From: Rhodoblastus sp963710275
GTDB lineage: Bacteria > Pseudomonadota > Alphaproteobacteria > Rhizobiales > Beijerinckiaceae
DNA length: 64,000 bases
Direction of reading: 5' to 3'
Assembly (NCBI GenBank): GCA_963710275.1
Contig: CAVPZS010000012.1
Coordinates: forward strand, 372,001 to 436,000
Shown here piece after piece: positions 42,075 through 51,101 of this stretch; within the stretch, counting starts at the first letter, position 1, and every line of letters starts with the position of its first letter. The position numbers were made by a program, and so were the translations under genes. Below the pieces are notes generated by a model, which saw only the letters and a program-made list of their open reading frames with translations, was not told the origin of the DNA and searched no databases.

Positions 42075-42098
42075 TTGACCTAAGTATAATCAGGTCCA
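42075..42098. promoter_or_regulatory. Inverted repeat around a TATAAT/TATACT element in the NMO/ligase divergent region
   Basis: TTGACCT and AGGTCCA (6 of 7 pairs) flank AAGTATAATC. The centre reads TATAAT on the plus strand and TATACT on the minus strand, so a regulator here would block a promoter. It lies 150 bases before the NMO start and 224 before the ligase. The MarR encoded at 44102 is a candidate binder. The remaining 396-base gap holds no gene. Confidence 0.42.
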
Positions 42099-42321
42099 TC
42101 TGGGGAAGCCCGGTCGCGTCGAGCCAAGGCTCCGCGGCCGACAATGTTGTTCGCAAAAGATAATCCGTCGCAACGCGCGGAATGTCGCGGAAAACGCCGA
42201 CTTTTCTGGGCGATTGCGGCGACGCGGCCATCGGGTTTATATATGAACGAGCGCGCGGAAAAATCCGACGCCCGTCAATGTCGAGCGCCAGACCCGACAA
42301 CAGAATTGTGGGAGAAAACCA

Positions 42322-43974
42322 GTGTCAGCCAGCCTCATCGAGCGGGCGCCCAACGCCTACGCCTATCCGCTCCTGATCAAGCAGCTTCTGCATACCCCGC
42401 TCGCCACGGCGCCCGACCAGGAAATCGTCTATCGCGACATCGCCCGCCACACCTATCGCGAGATGCGCGACCGCATCGGGCAACTGGCCAGCGGCCTCGC
42501 CAAGCTGGGCGTCAAGCCCGGCGATACCGTGGCGATGATGGACTGGGACAGCCATCGCTATCTCGAATGTTTCTTCGCCGTGCCGATGATGGGCGCGGTG
42601 CTGCAGACCGTGAACATCAGGCTCAATCCCGAGCAGGTGCTCTACACGCTCAACCACGCCGGCCCCAAGGTCGTGCTGGTGAACGCCGAATTCCTGCCCC
42701 TGCTCGAGAGCATCAAGGACCGGATCGAGACCGTCGAAAAATATGTGTTGATCTCGGATGCGCCGCACGCCGAGCAGAGCACGATCCCCTTCGAATGCCC
42801 CTATGAAGTTCTGCTGCTGTCCGGCTCGGCCGATTATGATTTCCCCGACTTCGACGAGAACACCAGGGCGACGACCTTTTACACCACCGGCACCACCGGC
42901 CTGCCGAAGGGCGTCTATTTCAGCCATCGCCAGCTCGTGCTGCACACGCTGGGCGAGATCGCGGCGCTGGCGCTGTCGCCGACCCATGGGCGAGTCCATC
43001 GCGAAGACGTCTACATGCCGATCACGCCGATGTTCCACGTCCACGCCTGGGGCTTTCCCTATGCCGCGACTCTGGCCGGGATGAAACAGGTCTATCCCGG
43101 CCGCTATGCGCCGGACGCGCTGCTGGAGCTGAAAAAACGCGAGGGCGTGACCTTCTCGCATTGCGTGCCGACCATCCTGCACATGATCCTCTCGCATCCC
43201 TCCATCGACAATTACGACCTCACGGGGTGGAAGGTGATCATCGGCGGCTCGGCCCTGCCGACCGGCCTCGCCGAAGCGGCGCTGGCGCGCGGCATCGACG
43301 TGTTCACCGGCTATGGCATGTCCGAGACCTGCCCGATCCTGACGCTGGCGCATGTCAAGCCGGCGCTGCAGAAGGACGAGCACGACCATGCGATCCACAT
43401 CCGCGTCAAGACCGGCCTGCCGATACCCTTGGTCGACCTGCGCATCGTCGACCACGACATGAAGGACGTCGCCCATGACGGCAAGGCGACCGGCGAGATT
43501 GTCGTGCGCGCGCCCTGGCTGACCCAGGGCTATTTCAAGAATCCCGCGGCCTCTGAAGATCTCTGGGCCGGCGGCTATCTGCACACCAACGACATCGGCT
43601 CCATCGACGCGCATGGCTATGTCCAGGTCACCGACCGGCTGAAGGACGTGATCAAGACCGGCGGCGAATGGGTGTCCTCACTGGAGATCGAGGACATCAT
43701 CTCCCAGCATCCCGCGGTCAGCGAAGTCGCCGTCATCGGCGTCAAGGACGCCAAATGGGGCGAGCGGCCCAAGGCGCTGGTGGTGCTGAAAAGCCAGCGC
43801 CAGGGCGACGTGACGACGGAGGATATCAGGGAGTTCATCAAGGGTTTCGCCGATCGCGGCGTCATCTCGAAATTCGGCATTCCCCAGGACATCGTCTTCA
43901 TCGACGCGCTGCTCAAGACGAGCGTCGGCAAGCTCAACAAGCGGGCGATGCGCGAGGCCTACCAGGCCGAGTGA
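42322..43974 (+). CDS. Acyl-CoA ligase, medium/long-chain type (AlkK-like)
   Basis: 550 residues starting at GTG 42322, with a GGGAG-containing leader. AMP-forming motifs: TFYTTGTTGLPKGVYFSH (P-loop-like A3), GYGMSETCP (A5), GEIVVRAPWLTQGYFK, TDRLKDVIKTGGEWVSSLEI (A8) and the catalytic Lys in KTSVGKLNKRAM (A10). It activates a carboxylic acid with CoA and ATP; length and motifs fit fatty or aryl-alkanoic acids. A MarR regulator follows, as in many such units. Confidence 0.92.
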   Translation: MSASLIERAPNAYAYPLLIKQLLHTPLATAPDQEIVYRDIARHTYREMRDRIGQLASGLAKLGVKPGDTVAMMDWDSHRYLECFFAVPMMGAVLQTVNIRLNPEQVLYTLNHAGPKVVLVNAEFLPLLESIKDRIETVEKYVLISDAPHAEQSTIPFECPYEVLLLSGSADYDFPDFDENTRATTFYTTGTTGLPKGVYFSHRQLVLHTLGEIAALALSPTHGRVHREDVYMPITPMFHVHAWGFPYAATLAGMKQVYPGRYAPDALLELKKREGVTFSHCVPTILHMILSHPSIDNYDLTGWKVIIGGSALPTGLAEAALARGIDVFTGYGMSETCPILTLAHVKPALQKDEHDHAIHIRVKTGLPIPLVDLRIVDHDMKDVAHDGKATGEIVVRAPWLTQGYFKNPAASEDLWAGGYLHTNDIGSIDAHGYVQVTDRLKDVIKTGGEWVSSLEIEDIISQHPAVSEVAVIGVKDAKWGERPKALVVLKSQRQGDVTTEDIREFIKGFADRGVISKFGIPQDIVFIDALLKTSVGKLNKRAMREAYQAE

Positions 43975-43990
43975 CGCTTGCGTCCCCGGA

Positions 43991-44013
43991 GCCGGCGGCC
44001 GCGCGCCGCCGGC
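43991..44013 (+). terminator. GC hairpin after the acyl-CoA ligase
   Basis: GCCGGCGGC and GCCGCCGGC form a perfect 9-bp stem with loop CGCGC, 17 bases after the stop. No U-tract, so termination is uncertain. Confidence 0.45.
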
Positions 44014-44101
44014 AGGGCTGCCCGGGTTCGGCGGCTGGAATCTGCGTCATAGCGGCGCGCGCCCCCTTTCCCCGACGGGGCAAGGGCGGTACAAGCAGGA
44101 C

Positions 44102-44578
44102 ATGAAACCAAACAAGAAATTGCCGGCCAAATATTTTCCTTCGCAGGACGCCTTCGACCTGGAAAGCTTTCCGCTCTATTGGGTCGCCAGGCTCAACGCC
44201 AAGTACAGCCTCGCCATGGAAAAAAAGCTGAAGCGGGTCGGCATGGACGTGCCGCGCTGGCGCGTGGCCATGCTGCTGCGCCTCCACGGCGAGTTGAGCA
44301 TTTCCCATATCGCCGAACACGCGATCGCCAAGCTTCCGACCATCACGAAAATCGTCTACCGCATGCACGACGAAGGCGTCGTCTCGATCAAGACGGCCGA
44401 GCACGACGGGCGCGTGAGCATGGTGTCGCTCACCGAAAAGGGCGCGCTGTCGATCCGCTCGGTCAACGACGCCACCGTCAAACTGTTCGAGCGCATCTTC
44501 GACGGATTGCCGGAAGAGCGGGTGACCGATCTCGTCGGCACGCTGCAACACATGTTCCGCAATATTTCCGACGAATAG
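44102..44578 (+). CDS. MarR-family transcriptional regulator
   Basis: 158 residues: winged HTH with DVPRWRVAMLLRLHGELSIS, recognition helix AKLPTITKIVYRMHDEGVV and wing HDGRVSMVSLTEKG. N-terminal extension of about 35 residues. It follows the CoA ligase on the same strand and is convergent with the flavin reductase at 44582, four bases away. A repressor of one or both catabolic units is likely; the ligand may be a CoA ester or aromatic acid. Confidence 0.9.
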   Translation: MKPNKKLPAKYFPSQDAFDLESFPLYWVARLNAKYSLAMEKKLKRVGMDVPRWRVAMLLRLHGELSISHIAEHAIAKLPTITKIVYRMHDEGVVSIKTAEHDGRVSMVSLTEKGALSIRSVNDATVKLFERIFDGLPEERVTDLVGTLQHMFRNISDE

Positions 44579-44581
44579 GCG

Positions 44582-45082
44582 TCACGCCAGGACGGGATGT
44601 TTCTGGGCGACATGATAGCCGCCCCGGGTGAAGACCAGCGGCGAGCGATCGGGATGATGGGCGTAGCCGACGACTTCCCCGACCAGGATCAGATGATCGC
44701 CGCCGTCGTAGACCGCCCAGGTCCGGCATTCGAACTGCGCCGCGCAGCCTTTGAGAACCGGGCAGCCGCCGAAGCCGGCCTCCCAGGCAAAACCCTGGAA
44801 CTTCTCGCCGCCCCGCGTTGCGAAACGGTTCGACAGCTCCATCTGCGCGTCCGACAGCACATTGACGACGAATTGTCCCGAGGCCTGGAAGGCCGGCGCG
44901 CTCCATGAGGCCTTGTCTATGCTCCACAGCACCAGCGGCGGCTCCATCGACACGGAGTTGAAACTGCTGGCGGTGAAGCCGACCGGCTGTCCCTCCGCGT
45001 CGAGCGTCGTCATCACCGTGACGCCGGTCGGAAATTGCGCCAGGGCGCGGCGGAAGTCGCGCGGATCGATGGTCGTGGTCAT
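44582..45082 (-). CDS. Flavin reductase (HpaC-like, two-component monooxygenase partner)
   Basis: 166 residues from the ATG at 45082 with GAGAGG upstream. FMN-binding split barrel with RALAQFPTGVTVMTTLD, GFTASSFNSVSMEPPLVLWS and the C-terminal GGYH. It reduces FMN or FAD with NAD(P)H and hands it to a partner oxygenase, which is probably the protein encoded at 48631-49779. It is the last gene of the minus-strand catabolic operon and starts 23 bases after the Fe-S reductase ends. Confidence 0.9.
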   Translation of the reverse strand: MTTTIDPRDFRRALAQFPTGVTVMTTLDAEGQPVGFTASSFNSVSMEPPLVLWSIDKASWSAPAFQASGQFVVNVLSDAQMELSNRFATRGGEKFQGFAWEAGFGGCPVLKGCAAQFECRTWAVYDGGDHLILVGEVVGYAHHPDRSPLVFTRGGYHVAQKHPVLA

Positions 45083-45105
45083 CAGGCCTCTCTCAAATGT
45101 CCAAC

Positions 45106-46062
45106 TCACACGTCCAGCACCAGCCGCGCGCTTTTCGCGCGCGAGCAGCAGGTAATGATCTGGTCGCCGGCTTCCCGCTCTTCGTCGTTCAGGAACTTGT
45201 CCTTGTGGTCGGGTTCGCCTTCGAGCACGTCGGTCAGGCAGGTCCCGCAGACGCCCTGCTCGCAGGATTTCTTGATCTTGACGCCGGCCTTGGCGAGGGC
45301 CTCGATGATGGTCTCGTTTTCGCCGACCTTGACGGTCACGCCGCTGCGCCTGGCGACGACCTCGAACGCCGGGCCTTTCGCGTCGACCGTGACGCTGAAA
45401 TATTCGTAATGGATCCGCTCGGGTCCGAAGCCCGCCGCCTTGGCCTTTTCCAGCACGAAATCCATGAAGCCCGCGGGGCCGCAGACATAGACATGGGCGC
45501 CGGCCGGCTGGGCGCGCAACAGCGCGTCGAGGCCGAGTTGCTGCCCCTCGCCCTCGTCATCGGCGTGGATGGCGGCCTGGTTTCCGAAAGCCCTGGCGAT
45601 CTCGTCGAGGAAGCCGGCCGTCGCGCGGCTGCGCACGCAATAATGCAGTTCGAACGGCCTCCCCTTCGCCTTCAGTTCATAGGCCATGGCCAGCATGGGG
45701 GTGACGCCGATGCCGCCGCCAAGCAGCAGCGCCTTCTCATCGCCCGCGTGGAGCGGAAACAGGTTGCGCGGCGGCCCGATCCGCACCGTACGGCCTGGCT
45801 GGAACGTCTGGTGGAGTGTGACAGAGCCGCCGCGCGAAAGTGGGTCGCGCAGCACGCCGATGCGCCAGGCGCCCGCCTGTTCCGGCGTCGCGCAGAGTGA
45901 ATAGGGCCGCACCACGCCCTCGGCGATTTCGACCTCGACATGGGCGCCTGCCGCATAGGCGGGCAGGGCGCCGCCATCGGCTGCGACCAGCTCCAGCACC
46001 GCCAGGTTCGCCGCCGGGTCCTCGCGGCGGGCCACCTTCGCCTCGATCCAACCTTCGCTCAT
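45106..46062 (-). CDS. Phthalate dioxygenase reductase-type oxidoreductase (FNR-like plus C-terminal 2Fe-2S)
   Basis: 318 residues. FMN/FAD-binding barrel (about 1-100, with RPYSLCATPEQ), NAD-binding domain (about 105-215: LLLGGGIGVTPMLAMA, HVYVCGPAGFMDFV) and a C-terminal plant-type ferredoxin (about 235-318, with CEQGVCGTC and a fourth Cys in ITCCSRA). It passes electrons from NADH to a Rieske oxygenase, here the alpha/beta pair just upstream. The domain order is that of VanB and phthalate dioxygenase reductase, not BenC. Confidence 0.92.
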   Translation of the reverse strand: MSEGWIEAKVARREDPAANLAVLELVAADGGALPAYAAGAHVEVEIAEGVVRPYSLCATPEQAGAWRIGVLRDPLSRGGSVTLHQTFQPGRTVRIGPPRNLFPLHAGDEKALLLGGGIGVTPMLAMAYELKAKGRPFELHYCVRSRATAGFLDEIARAFGNQAAIHADDEGEGQQLGLDALLRAQPAGAHVYVCGPAGFMDFVLEKAKAAGFGPERIHYEYFSVTVDAKGPAFEVVARRSGVTVKVGENETIIEALAKAGVKIKKSCEQGVCGTCLTDVLEGEPDHKDKFLNDEEREAGDQIITCCSRAKSARLVLDV

Positions 46063-46075
46063 GCCAGAATCGTCC

Positions 46076-46831
46076 TCACCTCATGAAAATCCCGCCATTG
46101 ATATCCCAGGCCGCGCCGGTGACGAAACCGGCCTCGGGCGCCGCCAGCCGCACGACAATGTCGGCGACGAATTCCGCATCGCCGAGGCTCTTGACCGGGA
46201 TCATCGTGTCGATGATCTGCGCCAGCTTCTCGGGCGGAACCAGGTCGCGGACGGAGGGCAGGTCCATTGGTCCCGGCGCCACCGCATTGACCGTCACGTG
46301 GCTTGCGGCAAGCTGGCGGGCGAAAATCTTGGTCAGCGTCAGGATCGCGCCCTTGCTTGCCGCGTAATGCGCGCCCGCGGCCGTGCCGCCATTCTGCCCG
46401 GCGAGCGAGGCCATGTTGACGATCCGGCCGTAATTCCGCGCGGCGAAATAGGCGCCGAACACCTGGCAGCCGAAAAACGTCCCGCGCTGGTTCACCGCCA
46501 CCACCCGGTCGAATTCCTCGGGCGTGATCTCCATCACCGGCGTCGTCGGCGTCATCGCGGCGTTGTTGACCAGCACGTCGACGCCGCCGAACAGGCTGAC
46601 GCATTTCGCCAGCCCGGCCTCGAAATCGCTCTTGCGCGTGACGTCGAGGGCGAAGGCGGCGATCCGCGCGCCGCCCGGCGCGATGTTCCGCGCGGTTTCC
46701 GCCACGGCTTCGGCGTTCACGTCGGTCAGCGCCACGTGGAAGCCGGCGCGATGCAGCGCCGCCGCAATGGCCGCGCCAAGTCCCTGGGCCGCCCCGGTGA
46801 CCAGCGCGCCTCCCGGCCTGCGCCCGCTCAA
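46076..46831 (-). CDS. SDR-family dehydrogenase, probably cis-dihydrodiol dehydrogenase
   Basis: 251 residues from TTG 46831, which overlaps the stop of the beta-subunit gene (TTGA). Rossmann start ALVTGAAQGLGAAIAAALH, NNAAM, catalytic Ser/Tyr/Lys as NMASLAGQNGG and HYAASKGA, and a C-terminal DINGG. In Rieske dioxygenase operons such SDRs rearomatise cis-diols with NAD; the general 3-oxoacyl reductase alternative is less likely given the context. No ATG lies near the Rossmann start, so coupled initiation at TTG is inferred. Confidence 0.82.
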   Translation of the reverse strand: MSGRRPGGALVTGAAQGLGAAIAAALHRAGFHVALTDVNAEAVAETARNIAPGGARIAAFALDVTRKSDFEAGLAKCVSLFGGVDVLVNNAAMTPTTPVMEITPEEFDRVVAVNQRGTFFGCQVFGAYFAARNYGRIVNMASLAGQNGGTAAGAHYAASKGAILTLTKIFARQLAASHVTVNAVAPGPMDLPSVRDLVPPEKLAQIIDTMIPVKSLGDAEFVADIVVRLAAPEAGFVTGAAWDINGGIFMR

Positions 46832-47298
46832 AGGATATAGCCGATGCTGGAGAGGGCGTGCTCGGCATGGAGCAGGCGCACGACTTTCTTCACGATCCTG
46901 AAGCCGTCGCCGGTCTGGCGCAGGCGGAAGGTGACGTCCGCCGGATAGGTGCGCAGATTGCCGTGGCGGTTTTCGGCGATGAACTGGGCGCACCGCAATT
47001 CGGTCTCGTCGCCCGCTTCCGAGAGAATGCGCAGCCGGCTGACCGAGCGCACCGTCTTCGAGGTGGTTTCGGTGGAGACCGCCTCGCCGCTCAGCAGCCG
47101 TTCGACGCGCAGCCGTCGCATCTCCGCCTTGTCATAGGCGAAGTTGAGATGGTTCTCGAAATCCTCGGCTTCGGGGTCGATCGGGACGACATAGAGGCCG
47201 TCCTCGACCCAGAGGTCGAGCCATTCGCGATATTGCCTGAAGTCGAGCATGTCGGCTTCGAGTTCGATGAATTGCCTGATGTCCGTGAGCTTGGTCAT
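46828..47298 (-). CDS. Aromatic ring-hydroxylating dioxygenase, beta subunit
   Basis: 156 residues with the NTF2-like cone fold of small subunits (BenB/CmtAc type): FIELEADMLDFRQYREWLDLW near the start, then YDKAEMRRLRVERLL and VSRLRIL. It shapes the alpha3beta3 hexamer and carries no cofactor. GGGGACAAGACC precedes the ATG. It follows the alpha gene by 25 bases. The usual length is 155-175, so complete. Confidence 0.9.
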   Translation of the reverse strand: MTKLTDIRQFIELEADMLDFRQYREWLDLWVEDGLYVVPIDPEAEDFENHLNFAYDKAEMRRLRVERLLSGEAVSTETTSKTVRSVSRLRILSEAGDETELRCAQFIAENRHGNLRTYPADVTFRLRQTGDGFRIVKKVVRLLHAEHALSSIGYIL

Positions 47299-47323
47299 GG
47301 TCTTGTCCCCACATTCGGCCCGA

Positions 47324-48604
47324 TCAGGCGCTCATGGCTTTCTTGTACTGGCGATAGGCGGCGCGCATCCCGATTTCCGAGGAGACCCCGCCCGCCACCG
47401 TGGCGTCTGCCGTCGGCCCCTGGCGTTTCAGGCCGCGGTTGACCAGGATCCATTCCTCGGTTCCGGCCAGCGAGCCATTCTGCACCCGTTCCCAGGCTTC
47501 GGCGTCGTCGGGCGTGCCAAAGCCCATCGGGCCCTGGAAATGTTCGTGCAGTCGCATCCGCAACTGGTTGAAGGCCGCGGGCGCGCCCTCGCCTCCAAGG
47601 GCGACATGGTGGATTTCCGTTTCGCCGACCGAAATCGGCCTGAGCACGCGGAAGAACGCCATGGAGCAGGCGACATTGGGAAACAGGTTGACATTGAACC
47701 CGGTCGCGCCGACCGCCCGCACCAGGCGGCGCACCTTGTCCTCGGGCAGGCCTTCGGCGCGCAATTCCCCGGCGAAACTCTCGAACCGCGCGGGGATCGG
47801 CGCGTCGAGATTGGCTTCGAGGTCGACCAGTTCGGGGATCATCACCATGACGGAATGGCCGTTGCCGAGATCCTCGACCTTGCCCGCGCCGTCGAGGAAG
47901 TCGAACACCTGGCTGGTCTGCTTGTCGAGCGAGGAGACGAAGGACTTGTGCACGATCGGGAAGTGATAGGCGTCGGTGGTGTTCTCGAGCTGGATCTTCC
48001 AGTTGCCGGGGAAGCGGAAACGATGGTCGCCGAGCACTTTCAGCGGATAGCCGCCCGACTGCTTGACGAACAGGTCGATCCACTTCTTCGCCTTGCCCAG
48101 CCATTCGTCGAGCGGCGGCAGGTCGGGCTTCAGCGTCGCGAAGATCAGGCCCTGGTAGGTTTCGTGCCGGACCTTGATGAGCGGAAAATCCTTCTTGTCG
48201 AAGACGCCCTCATATTCCTCAGGCTTGGGGATCGCCCGCAACTCGCCGTCGAGCGCATAGCCCCAGCCGTGATAGGGGCAGGTGAAAGCCTTGGTCTTGC
48301 CGCGCTTGCCTTCGCAGACCGTGGCCGCGCGGTGCCGACAGCGATTCAGGAGCACGTGGATTTCGCCCTTGCGGTCGCGGCTGACGATCACCGGCTGGCG
48401 TCCGATGAAGGCGGTCTTGTAGGAGCCGCTGTCGGGGACTTCGCTGGTGTGGCCGACCCAGATCCAGTTGCTGTTGAAGACCTTGTCCATCTCGGCTTCG
48501 AACAGGGCCGGGTTGGAATAGAGCGAGGTGTGGACCCTGTCTTCGCGCACGAGGTCGCTGACGTCGAATTTTTCCGCGCGCGCGCAGTTTGATTGATCAT
48601 TCAT
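47324..48604 (-). CDS. Aromatic ring-hydroxylating dioxygenase, alpha (Rieske) subunit
   Basis: 426 residues from the ATG at 48604. Rieske cluster ligands C89/H91 and C109/H112 (CRHRAATVCEG and CPYHGW), mononuclear iron ligands H214, H219 and an Asp near 366, and the bridging D211 in NTTDAYHFPIVH. It adds O2 to an aromatic ring using electrons from the reductase encoded nearby. It resembles benzoate/anthranilate/p-cumate-type subunits more than naphthalene-type. Substrate unknown. Confidence 0.92.
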   Translation of the reverse strand: MNDQSNCARAEKFDVSDLVREDRVHTSLYSNPALFEAEMDKVFNSNWIWVGHTSEVPDSGSYKTAFIGRQPVIVSRDRKGEIHVLLNRCRHRAATVCEGKRGKTKAFTCPYHGWGYALDGELRAIPKPEEYEGVFDKKDFPLIKVRHETYQGLIFATLKPDLPPLDEWLGKAKKWIDLFVKQSGGYPLKVLGDHRFRFPGNWKIQLENTTDAYHFPIVHKSFVSSLDKQTSQVFDFLDGAGKVEDLGNGHSVMVMIPELVDLEANLDAPIPARFESFAGELRAEGLPEDKVRRLVRAVGATGFNVNLFPNVACSMAFFRVLRPISVGETEIHHVALGGEGAPAAFNQLRMRLHEHFQGPMGFGTPDDAEAWERVQNGSLAGTEEWILVNRGLKRQGPTADATVAGGVSSEIGMRAAYRQYKKAMSA

Positions 48605-48630
48605 GGCTGTCTCCCGATTCGTTTGGCGCG

Positions 48631-49779
48631 TCACAGATAGCCTGGCAGCGGCTGCTTGCCGAAGAACATGGCCCCGGCGTTCTGGTAGGTGATCGCGCCC
48701 ATGAAGGCGTGCTGCGTGCACATGGCGGCGTCGCGATAGATGCGCGACAGCTTGTGGTCGTTATAGGTGCTGGTCATGCCCGAGACCTGGTAGGCGATCC
48801 GCACCGCCTCGGCGCATTCATGGGTGATGTTGGTGGCGGCGAGGCGGATCAGGCTGACCTGTTCCGGGCTCGGGGCGCCGCCGGCTTGAATCGCGCTCCA
48901 GGCCTCGTCGGTCGCCTCGTAGAAGAAGGCGCGCGACGAACGGAGTTTCGCTTCCGCCTTGGCCAGTTCGATCTGGACATAGGAGCGGTCGCCGATATTG
49001 GGGGCGCCGGTCACGGAGGCGCGGCCGGCGGCGGTGTTGCGGAGGATGTCGAGCGCCTCGCGCGCCAGGCCGCAGGTGGTGATCGCCAGAACCTGCGCCG
49101 CGAAGGCCAGACTCGGATAGCGGAAGAACGGCGCGTCCACGGTCGCCTTGGCGCCGCGCGAAAAAGTCCATTCCTTCGGCACGAAGACGTTTTCGACCAC
49201 GAGGTCGTGGCTGCCGGTGCCGACCATGCCGATCACGTCCCAGGCTTCCTCGATCCGCACTTTTTCGCGCGGCAAGACCGCCATGCGCGGCAGAGTCTCG
49301 CCGCCCTGGGGCATGATGCCCACGCCAAACACCGAGGCGCCGTAGCAGCCGCTGCCGAATTGCCAGCGGCCATTGACGACATAGCCGCCATCCCGCTCCG
49401 GCGCCGGCTGGGGCGGGAAAATGCCGCCGGCGAAGACGACGTCCGGCCCGTCGGCCCAGACCTGCTTCACCGTCTCCGGCGGCAGGGCGGAGAGATAGGC
49501 CGGGTTCATGCCGAAACTGGCGACCCAGCCCGCCGAGCCGTCGGCCGCGGCGATGGCCTCGACCATCAGCAGGAATTGCTTCGGCGTCTTTTCGTCGCCG
49601 CCATAGAACTTGGGAACCAGGGCGCGATAGACGCCGATCTTCTTGAACCGCTCGATGATGTCCTGGGAGATGCGCCTGTTGCGCTCGAATTCGCCGGCGC
49701 GGGCGCGGATATCGGCCAGCAGCGCGTCGAATTCCTCCTTGCCGCCCCAGAGGTCCTTGTCGAGTTCATGCGAAGCCAT
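48631..49779 (-). CDS. Acyl-CoA-dehydrogenase-fold flavin-dependent monooxygenase (two-component type)
   Basis: 382 residues. N-terminal helical domain (RISQDIIERFKKIGVYRALV), central beta domain and C-terminal four-helix bundle, as in HsaA, HpaH-like, DszC and IifC (indole oxygenase) enzymes, which use reduced flavin from a partner reductase rather than a CoA thioester. The usual acyl-CoA dehydrogenase catalytic Glu region is not recognisable. GGGAGAAG precedes the ATG. The flavin reductase at the operon end is the natural partner. Substrate probably a phenol, indole or thio/aza-arene; not resolvable from sequence. Confidence 0.82.
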   Translation of the reverse strand: MASHELDKDLWGGKEEFDALLADIRARAGEFERNRRISQDIIERFKKIGVYRALVPKFYGGDEKTPKQFLLMVEAIAAADGSAGWVASFGMNPAYLSALPPETVKQVWADGPDVVFAGGIFPPQPAPERDGGYVVNGRWQFGSGCYGASVFGVGIMPQGGETLPRMAVLPREKVRIEEAWDVIGMVGTGSHDLVVENVFVPKEWTFSRGAKATVDAPFFRYPSLAFAAQVLAITTCGLAREALDILRNTAAGRASVTGAPNIGDRSYVQIELAKAEAKLRSSRAFFYEATDEAWSAIQAGGAPSPEQVSLIRLAATNITHECAEAVRIAYQVSGMTSTYNDHKLSRIYRDAAMCTQHAFMGAITYQNAGAMFFGKQPLPGYL

Positions 49780-49794
49780 CTTGAACTTCTCCCT

Positions 49795-50938
49795 CTAGGC
49801 AGGAGGTGGTGAAAACAGGACGCGCTGCAAATAGCGAGCTTGCGCGCAAAGTTCGGCGTCGGCGCCGCGGCGCCCGATGATCTGCATCGAAACTGGCCGC
49901 CCGTCGATCGGCGCCAAGGGCGCGGCGAGGGCGGGATGGCCGGACAGGTTGAACGGCCGCGCCAGCGTCGTCGCGCGCAAGTCGGTCTTGCCGGCCAGCG
50001 CGTCGGCCAGGGCCATGGGAAAGCCCGGCAGGGTGGGCAGGACCAGCGCGTCGACCTCATCGAGGGCGGCGTCGACTTCCGCGGCGAAACGCGCGCGGAC
50101 CGATTCTGGCGGCGGCGACCTCTTCCGCCGAGGTCTCGCCGGCCTTCGCCAGCCGCGCGGCGACATCGGGCCCGAGTTTTCCGCTCGCGAGCAGGGGCGC
50201 GAAGGCGGCGAAGTTCTCCGCATTGATGATGCTCAGGCCGGCGACGAAGGCGGAGCCCATGGAGGGCAACACGATCGGGCGGCAGGAAACGCCGGCGTCC
50301 GCCAAGGCCTTGATCACAGCCGACTCGATCTCCGGATCGGCTTCGGCCCGCACCACGCCGAGCACAGGGGCGCCAGCGGGCGTCGAAACACGCCTGTAAC
50401 TTGGGTCCATGGCGGCCATGGCGCGCTCGACGCCGTCGAGCGACGCCGCGAAAGGTCCGACGCTGTCGAGGCTTGAGCGTGCCGGCAGGACGCCTTCGCG
50501 GCTGACGCGGCCATAGGTCGGCTTCAGGCCGAAAATTCCGCAGCAGGCGGCGGGCATGCGGATCGAGCCGCCGGTGTCGGTGCCGATGGCGAAATCGACC
50601 AGGCCGCCGGCGACCGCCGCCGCCGAGCCGCTCGACGACCCGCCGGGGATCAGGTGGGGGAAGCGCGGATTGAGCGGCGTTCCGGAGTAGGCGTTGACGC
50701 CGGTCACGCCAAAGGCCAGCTCATGCAGGACCGTCTTGCCCACGATCCGGCAGCCCGCGGCGAGGATGTTTTCGATCACCCGCGCATGGCGCGTCGCGGG
50801 CGGCGCGTCTTCGAGCGCCCGCGTGCCGCCGCGCGTCGGGTATCCGGCGATGTCGATCGTGTCCTTGACCGCGACCGTCGGACCGGCGCCGCCCAGGGAA
50901 AAGGTCAGAAGAAACCCGTTATGCACGTCAGCGTCCAT
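49795..50938 (-). pseudogene. Amidase-signature enzyme, interrupted by a frameshift
   Basis: Two frames together give about 380 residues. Frame 1 (from the ATG at 50938) carries the catalytic lysine K25 (AVKDTID), the GGSSSGSAAAVAGG loop and nucleophile S125 in GTDTGGSIRMPA. From about 50105 the other frame supplies ESVRARFAAEVDAALDEVDA, LVLPTLPGFP and the C-terminus. One inserted base or two missing bases after VAAAR explains it, most likely an assembly error. All catalytic residues are intact. Amidases of this class hydrolyse amides or acylureas. The promoter/operator at 50990-51018 starts here. Confidence 0.85.
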
Positions 50939-50989
50939 GGTTTCTCGTCAGTCTAGGGAGCATGGGCCCGGCCACGCCGCCCATAAGCT

Positions 50990-51018
50990 AATATGTGAAA
51001 TTTCACGTGAAATGTCAA
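50990..51018 (-). promoter_or_regulatory. Promoter with a palindromic operator upstream of the amidase
   Basis: On the minus strand: TTGACA, a 17-base spacer, then CATATT. The spacer contains the perfect 14-bp palindrome ATTTCACGTGAAAT (51000-51013). It lies about 52 bases before the amidase start. The same core recurs at 55957-55973, implying one regulator for both. Confidence 0.72.
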
Positions 51019-51101
51019 GTAAATTCGCGTCCTCGCCACATGCTCTCATAACGCGCAGAAAGCCGGATCGGGGGCGGCTTGATCGCCCCCGATGCTAAAT
51101 T

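Noticed and set aside
42325..43614. 429-residue minus-strand open frame
   Set aside because: Antisense to the acyl-CoA ligase, His/Gln/Arg-rich, no motif.
43991..44013. Strong GC hairpin considered as a full intrinsic terminator
   Set aside because: No U-tract follows, so it is listed only as a low-confidence hairpin.
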